A stretch of 35,750 nt of DNA from Limiplasma sp964416065. Lineage in GTDB: Bacteria > Bacillota > Clostridia > Christensenellales > Aristaeellaceae. The notes beneath the pieces are model-generated. The model was not told the origin of the DNA. It ran no database searches and saw only the letters and a list, made by a program, of their open reading frames with translations. Numbering within the stretch: position 1 is the first letter of the stretch; every line of letters starts with the position of its first letter. The translations under genes and the position numbers were made by a program. Shown here one piece after another: positions 22,505 through 30,836 of this stretch. The stretch covers positions 1 through 35,750 of the forward strand of contig CAYQCL010000025.1 of assembly GCA_964416065.1 (NCBI GenBank), written 5' to 3'.

Positions 22505-23359
22505 TCACCCCTTCACGGCCCCGCTGATCAGCCCGCTGACGATATAGCGCTGGCATATCAGATAGACAACCACAGTCGGCAAAATCGCCAGCACCAGCAC
22601 CGCCATCATCGCACCCATATCCACGCTTCCATAGCCGCCCTTGAGATACTGCACGGCGATGGGGATGGTTCTGAAACGCTTCAAATCCAGCACCAGATAG
22701 GGCAGGAGGTAATCGTTCCAGATCCACATCGCCTCCAGGATGCCGGTGGAGACATAGGCGGGCTGGAGGATCGGCAGGACGATGGAAAAGAAGATGCGCG
22801 GGGGCGTGCAGCCGTCGATCATCGCCGATTCCTCGATGGCGACGGGACAGGATCTCATATAGCCCGTAAACATGAAGACCGCCAGCCCCGCGCCAAAACC
22901 CAGATAGATGACGGGAATTCCCCACGGCGTGTTCAGCCTCAGCTGATTGGCCACCTTGGAGAGCGTGAACATGACCATCTGGAACGGCACGACCATCGAA
23001 AACACGCACAGAAGATAGACCGCGCGCGCGGCGCGGCTCTCGGCTCGGCTGATAAACCACGCGCACATGGAGGTGCACAGCAAAATCAGCAGCACCGAAA
23101 GCACCGTGATGATCACGCTGAAAAGCAGCGCCTGAAAGAAGCCCGTCAGTTCGACGCCCTTTTCATAGTTGGCGAGGCCCGCGTAGGTCGTCTCGGTGGG
23201 GAGGGCAAAGGGCACGCGGCTGATATACGCCTTCTTTTTAAAGCTGTTGATGAGCACCACGGCCAACGGATAGACATAGACGACGGACGCCAGGGAAAAC
23301 AGCACGGTCAGGGCCGCGTCCCGCGCGCGGCCCCCGCACTTTCGAGTATGCCGGTTCAT
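22505..23359 (-). CDS. Sugar ABC transporter permease, MalG type (cassette 1)
   Basis: Protein of 284 residues with about six membrane helices. The binding-protein-dependent permease loop (EAA motif) is at EESAMIDGCTPPRIF..., where the ATPase docks. It belongs to the CUT1 (carbohydrate uptake) family, second permease position. The ATG directly follows the stop of the upstream permease gene (TAG, one base, ATG), so the two are translationally coupled. No ATPase gene is present; a shared MsmK-like ATPase elsewhere would be needed. Strongly similar to the permease at 28130-28972 along its whole length. Substrate unknown, likely an oligosaccharide. Confidence 0.9.
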   Translation of the reverse strand: MNRHTRKCGGRARDAALTVLFSLASVVYVYPLAVVLINSFKKKAYISRVPFALPTETTYAGLANYEKGVELTGFFQALLFSVIITVLSVLLILLCTSMCAWFISRAESRAARAVYLLCVFSMVVPFQMVMFTLSKVANQLRLNTPWGIPVIYLGFGAGLAVFMFTGYMRSCPVAIEESAMIDGCTPPRIFFSIVLPILQPAYVSTGILEAMWIWNDYLLPYLVLDLKRFRTIPIAVQYLKGGYGSVDMGAMMAVLVLAILPTVVVYLICQRYIVSGLISGAVKG

Positions 23360-23360
23360 G

Positions 23361-24209
23361 CTACTGCTGCACCTCCCTTGAGCGGGTGAGACGAAGCTGG
23401 ACGAGCGCGATCGCGATCACCAGCGCGCAGAAGACCACCGCCTTGGCCTGCCCCGCGCCCGCCCACCCGGTGCGGCCGTAGAAGGTGGCGTAGATGTTGA
23501 GCGCCAGAAGCTGCGAGCGGTTGGACGGCATGCCCGCCGTCAGCGCCAGGTTCTGGTCGAAGAGCTTGAAGCCATTGGTGAGCGTGAGAAACGTACAGAT
23601 TGTTATCGAGGGCATCAGCATCGGAAGCCTCACGCGGGTAAGCGTCTGCCAGCCTGTCGCGCCGTCGATGGCGGCTGCCTCGGAAAGCTCGGCCGGAATG
23701 GCCGTCAGGCCCGCGAGATAGATCATCATCATATAGCCCGCCTGCTGCCACAGCATCACGATCATCAGTCCCCAGAAGCCGTACCATTCGCTGCTGACCA
23801 GCGTCACGCCCCGCCTGGTCAGCACGCCGTTCAAAATCACCTGCCACAGCCAGCCCAGCACGATGCCGCCGATCAGGTTGGGCATGAAAAACACCGTGCG
23901 GAACAGGCCGGTTCCGCGAAAGCCCTGCGACAAAAGCAAGGCGAGCGCGAGACCCAGCAGGTTGATCAGCACCGTGGAAACCGCCGCGAACAGCGCCGTG
24001 AACCACAACGCGTGGCCAAAGCCGCTCGACGTGTCCGAAAAGGCCATGACGTAGTTTTTCAGCCCCACGAACGCCGCGTCCGAGACGGTCGTGAAGTCGC
24101 AGAAGGACAGGTACAGGCCCATCAGGAACGGAACCAGAAACCCTATGGCGAAGGCGAGCATCGTCGGCAGAACGAACAGCGGCCAGTAGCGCCTTACGGC
24201 CCTTTCCAT
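23361..24209 (-). CDS. Sugar ABC transporter permease, MalF type (cassette 1)
   Basis: Protein of 282 residues, about six membrane helices, with the EAA loop at SEAAAIDGATGWQTL. It is the first permease of the cassette, paired with the next gene. Upstream AAGGGGG gives a ribosome site about 9 bases before the ATG, and only 26 bases separate it from the binding-protein gene, with no terminator. It ends in TAG. Its paralogue is the protein at 27213-28130, with shared strings such as GLFRTVFFMPNLIGGIVLG versus the matching segment there. Confidence 0.9.
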   Translation of the reverse strand: MERAVRRYWPLFVLPTMLAFAIGFLVPFLMGLYLSFCDFTTVSDAAFVGLKNYVMAFSDTSSGFGHALWFTALFAAVSTVLINLLGLALALLLSQGFRGTGLFRTVFFMPNLIGGIVLGWLWQVILNGVLTRRGVTLVSSEWYGFWGLMIVMLWQQAGYMMMIYLAGLTAIPAELSEAAAIDGATGWQTLTRVRLPMLMPSITICTFLTLTNGFKLFDQNLALTAGMPSNRSQLLALNIYATFYGRTGWAGAGQAKAVVFCALVIAIALVQLRLTRSREVQQ

Positions 24210-24235
24210 GCGTCGATTCCCCCTTTATCCGAGCG

Positions 24236-25597
24236 TTATCTGGACGCGCCCGCTTCTCTGGCCCATCCGTCCACAAAGGCGCTTTTCACCGCGTTCCACT
24301 CCGCCGTGCCCTGCGCGTATTCCAGCAATGCCGCGCCCAGGTCGTCCTTCCAGGTCTCCGAGGGCATCGTCGGGAAGTTCCAGCTCACCTGGGTCTTTCC
24401 TTCCTCGATGGAACGGGCAGCGGCGTTGAGAAGCGCGTTTTGGGCGGTATAGCCCTCGTCGAAGGTCGTAAACGGCGTCACAAAGCCCATCTCCTCCGCC
24501 ATAGCGCGGCGGCCCTCGTCGCTGGTGATCACCCATTCCACAAACGCCTTGGTCGCCTCGATTCTCTCCTCGGGGGCGCGTCTGTTGATGCACCAGTAGT
24601 TCTCCGAGCCGGCACACAGGCCCTGGCTTTCCTCGCCCTCCGCACCGATATAGATGGGCATCATGCCCAGATCCGTGTCGTCCAGGCCCTCGCTCAGGCA
24701 GTCGGCGTAGGCCCAGGTGCCGTTCTGGTAAAACACCGCCTCGCCAAGCGCGAATTCCGAGGCCGCGTCCTCGCCGGTGCGCGCGCCGATGAGCGAGGGC
24801 TCACAGGTCGCGTTCTGAATGTAGAGATCCCAAATGGCCTTGAAGTTGTCAAGATAGGTTCCCTTGATGGCGTCGGTGGAGGTGATGCCGTCGGCGCGGT
24901 ATTCATAATAGATGGGAAGGTTCGCCAGATGGGTCTTAAAGCGCCAGTCCGAGCTGGAATCCATGCCGGCCGAGGTGAACGCGCCCTCGACGCCCAGCTC
25001 CTCGCGGCGCGCCTGAATGTCCTCAGCCACGGCCTTGAGGGTCTCAAAGCTGTCGATACCGTCAGGATCGTCAAGGAGCGCGCCCTCCATGTCGCAATAT
25101 TTTTCAAGAAGCGCACGGTTGTAAATGATTCCGTAGGTTTCGATCACATAGGCTATGCCAAGGACCTCTTCCCCGTCGATCAGGGCAAACTCGTCGCTTT
25201 TGAGGTTTTGATAAAGCGCGGTGTCGCGCAGGTCAAGGCAGTAATCCCGCCAGGTTTTCAACCCCACGGGGCCGTTGACCTGGAACAGCGTCGGCGCTTC
25301 CGCCTTTTCCATCTCGGAGCGCAGCGTGTCCTCATAGGTGCCGGAGGCGGCGGTCACGACAGTGACGGGGACGCCGGTCTCCTTCGTGTACGCCTTCGCC
25401 AACGCCTTCCACTGCGACGCCTGCTCGGGCTTGAAATTGAGGTAATACACCGATCCGTCCGCCCGCGCGGCTCCCTCCGGCGAGGCCGTCGCCTGGTTCG
25501 TCTCCCCGCCTATGTCCTCGGCCACGCCAAAGATCATCACACCGCCCAGAATCAAAAGTGCGACGGCCAGAACCGCCAGGACTTTTTTCATGGTCAT
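24236..25597 (-). CDS. Sugar ABC transporter substrate-binding protein (cassette 1)
   Basis: Extracytoplasmic solute-binding protein of 453 residues, family 1. The N-terminus (KKVLAVLAVALLILGGVMIFGVAED) is a signal or membrane anchor without a lipobox cysteine, unlike most Gram-positive binding proteins. The body shares long stretches with the paralogue at 25842-27110, for example YYLNFKPE, VPVTVVTAASGTY and TWRDYCLDLRDT. Two-lobed sugar-binding folds are expected. AAAGGAG precedes the 25597 ATG by 5 bases; 25591 is an alternative start. First gene of an operon with two permeases. Confidence 0.92.
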   Translation of the reverse strand: MTMKKVLAVLAVALLILGGVMIFGVAEDIGGETNQATASPEGAARADGSVYYLNFKPEQASQWKALAKAYTKETGVPVTVVTAASGTYEDTLRSEMEKAEAPTLFQVNGPVGLKTWRDYCLDLRDTALYQNLKSDEFALIDGEEVLGIAYVIETYGIIYNRALLEKYCDMEGALLDDPDGIDSFETLKAVAEDIQARREELGVEGAFTSAGMDSSSDWRFKTHLANLPIYYEYRADGITSTDAIKGTYLDNFKAIWDLYIQNATCEPSLIGARTGEDAASEFALGEAVFYQNGTWAYADCLSEGLDDTDLGMMPIYIGAEGEESQGLCAGSENYWCINRRAPEERIEATKAFVEWVITSDEGRRAMAEEMGFVTPFTTFDEGYTAQNALLNAAARSIEEGKTQVSWNFPTMPSETWKDDLGAALLEYAQGTAEWNAVKSAFVDGWAREAGASR

Positions 25598-25706
25598 TCT
25601 CTCTCCTTTCTATCGAATCGCATGCTCTAGCCTTGACCGTTTTCGCCAGAAAAATGCGTGAAAATCTGGGAGCGTGGTCATGATGATAAAAATTTTCCTA
25701 ACGCTC

Positions 25707-25735
25707 TTGACAATTTATACAAGGGATTGTATAGT
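25707..25735 (+). promoter_or_regulatory. Promoter for binding protein of cassette 2
   Basis: TTGACA (25707-25712), 17-bp spacer, TATAGT (25730-25735). Transcription would start near 25742, just upstream of the palindrome at 25763. A 7-bp inverted repeat TATACAA/TTGTATA (25716-25733) lies between the two boxes and could be a second operator. Confidence 0.78.
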
Positions 25736-25759
25736 ATAAGTAAAGTGTGGGTTTGTAAA
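25731..25759 (-). promoter_or_regulatory. Possible divergent promoter for cassette 1
   Basis: TTTACA (25759-25754) and TACTAT (25736-25731) on the minus strand are 17 bp apart. Its -10 overlaps the -10 of the plus-strand promoter, so the two would compete. A weaker alternative is TTGTCA further along with a poor -10. Confidence 0.45.
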
Positions 25760-25762
25760 TGG

Positions 25763-25778
25763 GCGCAAACGATTGCGC
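25763..25778. promoter_or_regulatory. LacI-family type operator between the two sugar cassettes
   Basis: GCGCAA-ACGA-TTGCGC is a 6-bp inverted repeat around a central CG, with the CGCAAACG-TTGCG pattern of LacI/PurR-family operators. It is downstream of the plus-strand start site and next to the -35 of the possible minus-strand promoter, a position from which one repressor could control both cassettes. No regulator gene is in the window. Confidence 0.65.
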
Positions 25779-25841
25779 GATGCTCCCGCACGCTCCAACT
25801 GCCGCGGTTCCGCCGTGACAAATTGAAAAAGGAGGATTCCC

Positions 25842-27110
25842 ATGAAGAAACTCTTCGCATTGGTTCTTGCCCTCGCTCTGGCCATGTCCATGGTGACGCT
25901 TGCCTCCGCCGAGGACGGCAAGGTCTACTACCTCAACTTCAAGCCCGAGGCTGACTCGGCCTGGCAGGAGCTGGCTAAGGCCTATACCGAGCAGACCGGC
26001 GTGCCCGTCACCGTCGTGACCGCCGCCTCTGGCACGTATTCCGAAACCCTGACTGCCGAGATGGACAAGGGCGCTTCCGCCCCCACGCTGTTCCAGTGCG
26101 GCAACCAGGCGGGACTGGAGACCTGGCGCGACTATTGCCTTGATCTTCGCGACACGCCCTTCTACAACGAGATGAGCACCGAGGAATTCAACCTCTACGG
26201 CGAGAACGGCGAGGCCTTCTGCATCGGCTACTGCTACGAGGCGTTCGGCATCATCGTCAACAAGGCGCTTCTGGCCCAGGCTGGTCATGACCTGAGCGAA
26301 ATCACCAACTTCGAGACCCTCAAGGCCGTGGCTGAGGACATCCACGCCCGCGCCGAGGAGCTTGGCTTCGACGCCTTCACCTCCTCCGGCCTGGACGGCT
26401 CCTCGTCCTGGCGCTTCACCGGCCACCTGGCCAACATGCCCCTGTACTATGAGTTCCGTGACGACGGCGTGACCGCGCAGCCCGCCACCATCACCGGCGC
26501 CTATCTGGACAACTTCAAGGCTATCTGGGATCTCTACATCAACAACTCTGCCACCAATCCCGCCCAGCTCGCCACCGCGACCGGCGACCAGGCCGAGGCT
26601 GAGTTCGGCGAAGGCAAGGCTGTGTTCTATCAGAACGGCACCTGGGAGTACGCCAACCTGACCGGCACCTTCGGCATGAATCCCGACGACCTGGCCATGA
26701 TCCCGATCTACATCGGCGTTGAGGGCGAAGAAAAGGCAGGGCTGGCCTGCGGCACCGAGAATTGCTGGGCTGTCAACAGCCAGGCTTCCGAGGCTGACCG
26801 TCAGGCGACCCTGGACTTCCTCTACTGGGTCGTGACCTCCGAGGAAGGCACGAAGATGATGGCCGAGCAGTTTGGCCCCATCCCCTTCAAGGCCGCCAAG
26901 GAATCCGATAACGTGTTCTTCAACGACGCCAACGAATACATCGCCAACGGCAACTACGTTGTGAGCTGGGCCTTCAACTACACCCCCAACGTCGATACCT
27001 GGCGCGCGGGCGTTGAGGCCGCTCTGACCCAGTATTCCGCCGGTGGCTCCTGGGACGACGTGGTCACCGCGTTTGTGCAGGGCTGGGCCGTGCAGTACGC
27101 CAACCAGTAA
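25842..27110 (+). CDS. Sugar ABC transporter substrate-binding protein (cassette 2)
   Basis: Solute-binding protein of 422 residues with a clear Sec signal (MKKLFALVLALALAMSMVTLASAED) cleaved after ASA; again no lipobox, so it should be released or held by other means. Its body is highly similar to the cassette 1 protein across its length. A strong ribosome site (AAGGAGG) precedes the ATG, and codon choice is strikingly uniform (GCC, GGC, ACC, AAG), suggesting high expression. A very strong terminator follows it, which would leave more binding protein than permease. Confidence 0.93.
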   Translation: MKKLFALVLALALAMSMVTLASAEDGKVYYLNFKPEADSAWQELAKAYTEQTGVPVTVVTAASGTYSETLTAEMDKGASAPTLFQCGNQAGLETWRDYCLDLRDTPFYNEMSTEEFNLYGENGEAFCIGYCYEAFGIIVNKALLAQAGHDLSEITNFETLKAVAEDIHARAEELGFDAFTSSGLDGSSSWRFTGHLANMPLYYEFRDDGVTAQPATITGAYLDNFKAIWDLYINNSATNPAQLATATGDQAEAEFGEGKAVFYQNGTWEYANLTGTFGMNPDDLAMIPIYIGVEGEEKAGLACGTENCWAVNSQASEADRQATLDFLYWVVTSEEGTKMMAEQFGPIPFKAAKESDNVFFNDANEYIANGNYVVSWAFNYTPNVDTWRAGVEAALTQYSAGGSWDDVVTAFVQGWAVQYANQ

Positions 27111-27146
27111 TCACCTAAGCTCAGAACAGTTTCACTGATTTTCTCC

Positions 27147-27183
27147 AAGGGGGAAGCGGGCCTGCCCCGCTTCCCCCTTTTTT
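27147..27183 (+). terminator. Strong terminator between binding protein and permeases
   Basis: A perfect 14-bp stem (AAGGGGGAAGCGGG, 27147-27160, with its complement at 27166-27179), 5-nt loop, then TTTTTT (27178-27183). The permease genes on the same strand begin 30 bases later without a clear promoter of their own, so partial read-through is expected. Confidence 0.9.
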
Positions 27184-27212
27184 CCATCACTTTGATCGTC
27201 GGAGGAGCGGCT

Positions 27213-28130
27213 ATGAAAAAGAAACAAAGAAGAAGCAACGCGGCTGTTAACTCCAAGCTTATCCGCCGCCCCATTCAAAGGTGTTTCGCAATCTTCCTTC
27301 TACCCACGTTCGTGGCCTTTTGCATCGGCTTCCTATATCCCTTTCTTCACGGCATTTATCTCTCCTTCTGCAAGTTCACCACCACCAGCAACGCCAAATG
27401 GGTCGGCCTGGACAACTATGTGAAGGCGCTCAACGACGTAGGCTTTGTCCATGCCTTCGGGTACACGGCGCTTGTGGCGGTCAGTTCTCTTGTCATCATC
27501 AATATTCTCGCCTTCGCCGTCGCCTACGCGCTTACCCGCGGCATCAAGGGCGCGAATCTCTATCGCGGCGTATTCTTCATGCCCAACCTGATCGGCGGCA
27601 TCGTGCTGGGCTATATCTGGTCGATGATCTTCGACGGCTTCCTTTCCCGCTACAACACATCCATCGTCCTCAACGCCACCTATGGCTACTGGGGACTGAT
27701 CGTCATGCTGTGCTGGCAGCAGATCGGCTACATGATGATCATCTATATCGCTGGTCTGCAATCCGTCTCTGAGGATATGATCGAGGCGGCCAAGATCGAC
27801 GGTGCGAACGGCTGGCGCATTTTGTGGAACATCACCATTCCCACCGTGATGCCCTCCATCACCATCTGCACCTTCCTTTCGCTTACCAACGGCTTCAAGC
27901 TCTTTGACCAGAACCTGGTTCTGACGGCCGGCCAGCCCTTTGTCTTCCAGCCGGACGGAAACATCATCCGCTCCACGGAAATGCTGGCGCTCAACATCTA
28001 CAACACCTTCTATCTCAACTCCAACTCCCGCGGCACCGGTCAGGCCAAGGCGGTCCTGTTCTTCATTCTTGTGGCGGCCATCGCGCTCATCCAGCTGCGT
28101 GCGACCAAAACCAAGGAGGTGCAGCAGTAA
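27213..28130 (+). CDS. Sugar ABC transporter permease, MalF type (cassette 2)
   Basis: Protein of 305 residues, about six membrane helices, EAA loop at IEAAKIDGANGWRIL. The start at 27213 has GGAGGAG 5 bases upstream; an upstream in-frame start at 27192 lacks a site. It contains a stretch around QPFVFQPDGNIIRS (~residues 240-255) that is longer than in the cassette 1 paralogue. The stop codon overlaps the next start (TAATG), so the permeases are made together. No ATPase gene is next to it. Confidence 0.92.
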   Translation: MKKKQRRSNAAVNSKLIRRPIQRCFAIFLLPTFVAFCIGFLYPFLHGIYLSFCKFTTTSNAKWVGLDNYVKALNDVGFVHAFGYTALVAVSSLVIINILAFAVAYALTRGIKGANLYRGVFFMPNLIGGIVLGYIWSMIFDGFLSRYNTSIVLNATYGYWGLIVMLCWQQIGYMMIIYIAGLQSVSEDMIEAAKIDGANGWRILWNITIPTVMPSITICTFLSLTNGFKLFDQNLVLTAGQPFVFQPDGNIIRSTEMLALNIYNTFYLNSNSRGTGQAKAVLFFILVAAIALIQLRATKTKEVQQ

Positions 28131-28972
28131 TGCGGCGTGATCGAATCGGAAAAAACATCCTGTCCGCGCTCTTCGCGGTCATCAGCATCATCTACATCAT
28201 GCCCATTGTGGTTGTGTTGTATAACTCTTTCAAAACCAACGGCTCCATCAACACCAGCACCTTCGCCTTGCCAAATGCCCAGAGCTTCGTGGGCTGGGCG
28301 AATTACCAGAACGGCATGACGGTCGGCGAATATCCCTTTGTCAACTCAGTGCTATACAGCTTTGTGATCACGATCCTCTCGGCGACGCTGATCCTGATCT
28401 GCACTTCGATGGCGGCCTGGTATATCTCACGTGTGGATGATCTTTTCTCCCGCGTCGTTTATTACCTGTGCGTGTTCTCCATGATCGTGCCCTTCCAGAT
28501 GGTCATGTTCACGTTGGCCAAGACGGCCAACACTCTGCATCTGGATACGCCCTGGACGATTCCCATCATCTATCTGGGCTTCGGCGCGGGCTTGGCGGTC
28601 TTCATGTTTTCGGGCTTTGTCAAGGGCATGCCGCTGGCCATCGAGGAGGCCGCCGCGATCGACGGCTGTGGCCCGCTGCGCACCTTCTTCTCGGTGGTCT
28701 TCCCGATGCTCAAGCCGATCTTCATCTCTGTAGGTGTTCTGGAGATCATGTGGGTCTGGAACGACTATCTCCTGCCCTACCTGGTGCTCGACCGCACGAA
28801 ATACAAGACGATCCCGATCCACATCCAGTACCTCCAGGGCAGCTACGGTCATGTCGACCTGGGCGCGGTGATGGCGCTGATTATGCTCAGCATCCTGCCC
28901 ATCATCATCTTCTACCTCACCTGTCAGAAGTATATTGTCAGCGGCGTCATGGCCGGCGCGGTCAAGGGATAA
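28130..28972 (+). CDS. Sugar ABC transporter permease, MalG type (cassette 2)
   Basis: Protein of 280 residues, about six membrane helices, EAA loop at EEAAAIDGCGPLRTF. It overlaps the previous gene by one base. It closely resembles the cassette 1 permease at 22505-23359, including the end QKYIVSG...GAVKG. Last gene of the cassette; the following 780 bp to rseP contain repeat copy E and a terminator. Confidence 0.92.
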   Translation: MRRDRIGKNILSALFAVISIIYIMPIVVVLYNSFKTNGSINTSTFALPNAQSFVGWANYQNGMTVGEYPFVNSVLYSFVITILSATLILICTSMAAWYISRVDDLFSRVVYYLCVFSMIVPFQMVMFTLAKTANTLHLDTPWTIPIIYLGFGAGLAVFMFSGFVKGMPLAIEEAAAIDGCGPLRTFFSVVFPMLKPIFISVGVLEIMWVWNDYLLPYLVLDRTKYKTIPIHIQYLQGSYGHVDLGAVMALIMLSILPIIIFYLTCQKYIVSGVMAGAVKG

Positions 28973-29061
28973 GCCGCTGAAGGGCGGTGTACTGGCCGGT
29001 GAAAGGGCTCGCCTTCGGCTTCTTGCCGGGTGGCGAACGATAACCTTGTAAGGCTCAGGGC

Positions 29062-29500
29062 ATCGACAAAGTGCGGGATGCAGGGGACTCAGTCCCGCAA
29101 CCTCAATCGTCGTGTAGGGCACTGGCCGGTGGAGGTCGTGCACTCCAAATCTTTGATTTGGAATGCACGATTTTCGCCTCTGGCGAAAACAGGCTATCCG
29201 TGCTCGCACGGATAGCCTGCCCCGCTCCACTCGTTCGCACCCTCGGTTTGATCGGCGCGCAAGGTGCTGCCGCGCCATGTGCTTGTCAAGCCTCACGCCT
29301 GCGGGTTGTTTTGGGCTTCGCCCAAGGCCCCGCTAGGCAGAGGGTCGCGCGTCCCAAATTTTCAATTTGGGCCGTGCGATTCCGGCCTTTGGCCGGAACA
29401 ACGTGACCGCGTTTCGCGGGCACGTTGCCCTTGCGCATTCCCTCCGGCGTATCCTTCGGGTCGCTTTGCCCCTTCGGGGCAAGGCCGCACAGCGCGGAGG
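29062..29500 (+). repeat. Dispersed hairpin element, copy E (long, left half plus insert)
   Basis: Most of the 780-bp gap between the permease and rseP genes. It begins ATCGACAAAGTGCGGGATG and then runs through a series of palindromes: 29136-29170 (arms of 16 with one mismatch around TTT), TTTTCGCC-TCT-GGCGAAAA (29171-29189), 13-bp arms around TC (29191-29218), TTGGGC-TTC-GCCCAA (29311-29325), CCCAAATT-TTC-AATTTGGG (29353-29371), TTCCGGCC-TTT-GGCCGGAA (29380-29398), an 11-bp arm pair with one mismatch around TTT (29401-29425) and TTGCCCC-TTC-GGGGCAA (29466-29482). The right half of the basic unit is absent. 29171-29437 matches copy F in inverted orientation. Confidence 0.82.
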
Positions 29501-29531
29501 GTACAAAAGACTTTTCACTGGAAGCATGCAC

Positions 29532-29571
29532 AAAAAGTCCGCTTTCAAGCATTGCCTGGAAGCGGATTTTT
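29532..29571. terminator. Bidirectional terminator between convergent operons
   Basis: TCCGCTTTCA (29538-29547) pairs with TGGAAGCGGA (29557-29566) with one G-T pair, flanked by AAAAA before and TTTTT (29567-29571) after. It can end transcription from the permeases on the plus strand and from rseP on the minus strand. 29572-29752 holds nothing else I recognise. Confidence 0.78.
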
Positions 29572-29752
29572 GTCGTTGCTGCAATAAACCGCGCATTTAG
29601 AACGATTTGTGCAACAGATCCTTTACCGGATAGCGACCTCCACGACGACTGAGACTGCCGTCCCGTCCTGTGTCGATGCTCTGATCCTGCGTTACGCGGC
29701 AGAGGCTTGTTCATATACGCCTTATGAAGGAAGATCAACGCCGCCGCTTTCC

Positions 29753-30814
29753 CTATGAAAAGATCCTCAGTACGTCCTTGAAGGTGAAAAACAGCATGAA
29801 CGCGAACAGGAAGGCATAGCCGCACAGATGGACGATCGCCTCGATCTTCTGGCTGATCGGCTTGCGGCGGATGGCCTCGATGATCATAAAGACGAGGCGG
29901 CTGCCGTCCAAGCCCGGAATCGGAAGCAGGTTCATCAGGCCCAGGTTGATGGAGATGAGAACGGTCAGGTACAAAAAGATTTCCAGGCCGCCCTGTCTGG
30001 TCTGCTCGGCCACCAGCTGCACCACACCCACGGGACCCGTCGTCTGGTCGAGGCCTTCGCCTGTGGTGAACAGCTTGCCCAGCGCCTCCACGATCGCGGT
30101 CGAGGCGTCCGCGCAGATATCCCAGGCGGCGGGCAGAATATTGCCGGCGGGCATGGGCGCGTAGCCCTGCTGGATCATGATGCCGATCATCCACCGGCCC
30201 TCGCTTTCGTTGTAATGGGGCTGGATGGTCAGGCTGAGCTCCGTGCCGTCGCGGAGGACGGTGAGATGAACCGGCGCTCCGTCGCCCTGCGCTGAGATGG
30301 CGTTGCTCACGTCCGTCACAGTCTTTCCGGTCATTTCCACGCCGCCGACGGACACGAATTGGTCGCCCGCGACGAGGCCGGCCTCATAGGCGGGGGAGCT
30401 CTCATCAACGCTGGCGATAAACGGCGTCGCGATGGTCACACCGTAGGCTGCCATCAAAATGATCGCCACCACAAAGGCCAGCACGAAATTCATAGCGGGA
30501 CCCGCGAAGACCGAGATCATCCGCTTCCAAACCGGCGCGTTGTTGTAGTTGCGCGGGTCGTCCTTCATCTTGCCCTCGGGATCGTCGTCGGAGTCCCCGA
30601 AGAACATGCAGTAGCCGCCCAGCGGGATGGGCCGGATGGAGAAAACCGTCTCGTGCTTTTTGGACTTCCATTGCACGAGCTTGGGGCCAAAGCCGATGGA
30701 GTATTCCTTGACGGGGATGCCGCACAGGCGCGCGGCAGCGAAGTGGCCAAACTCGTGGACGGTGATCAGCACGCCCAGCAGCACGATGGCCAGCAGCACA
30801 TAAAGAAGGGTCAT
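29753..30814 (-). CDS. rseP: Site-2 (RIP) membrane metalloprotease
   Basis: Intramembrane zinc protease of 353 residues. The zinc motif HEFGH is at H20, E21, H24 in the first membrane helix; a PDZ domain follows at ~165-245 (AYEAGLVAGDQFVSVGG); the second metal-ligand motif NLLPIPGLDG is in the third helical segment. This is the RseP/RasP/YluC layout, used to cleave anti-sigma factors and signal-peptide remnants. AAAGGAAG precedes the ATG. Last gene of the small ORF-uppS-cdsA-dxr-rseP operon, 22 bases after dxr; this order is common in Gram-positive bacteria. Confidence 0.93.
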   Translation of the reverse strand: MTLLYVLLAIVLLGVLITVHEFGHFAAARLCGIPVKEYSIGFGPKLVQWKSKKHETVFSIRPIPLGGYCMFFGDSDDDPEGKMKDDPRNYNNAPVWKRMISVFAGPAMNFVLAFVVAIILMAAYGVTIATPFIASVDESSPAYEAGLVAGDQFVSVGGVEMTGKTVTDVSNAISAQGDGAPVHLTVLRDGTELSLTIQPHYNESEGRWMIGIMIQQGYAPMPAGNILPAAWDICADASTAIVEALGKLFTTGEGLDQTTGPVGVVQLVAEQTRQGGLEIFLYLTVLISINLGLMNLLPIPGLDGSRLVFMIIEAIRRKPISQKIEAIVHLCGYAFLFAFMLFFTFKDVLRIFS

Positions 30815-30836
30815 ACATTCTTCCTTTCTTGGGGGA

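Noticed and set aside
29071..29406. Open frames across repeat copies E and F that share peptides (such as ENRLSVLARIACPAPLV)
   Set aside because: The shared peptides come from the repeated palindromic DNA itself; no ribosome sites, low-complexity basic composition and no conserved start, so not called as genes.
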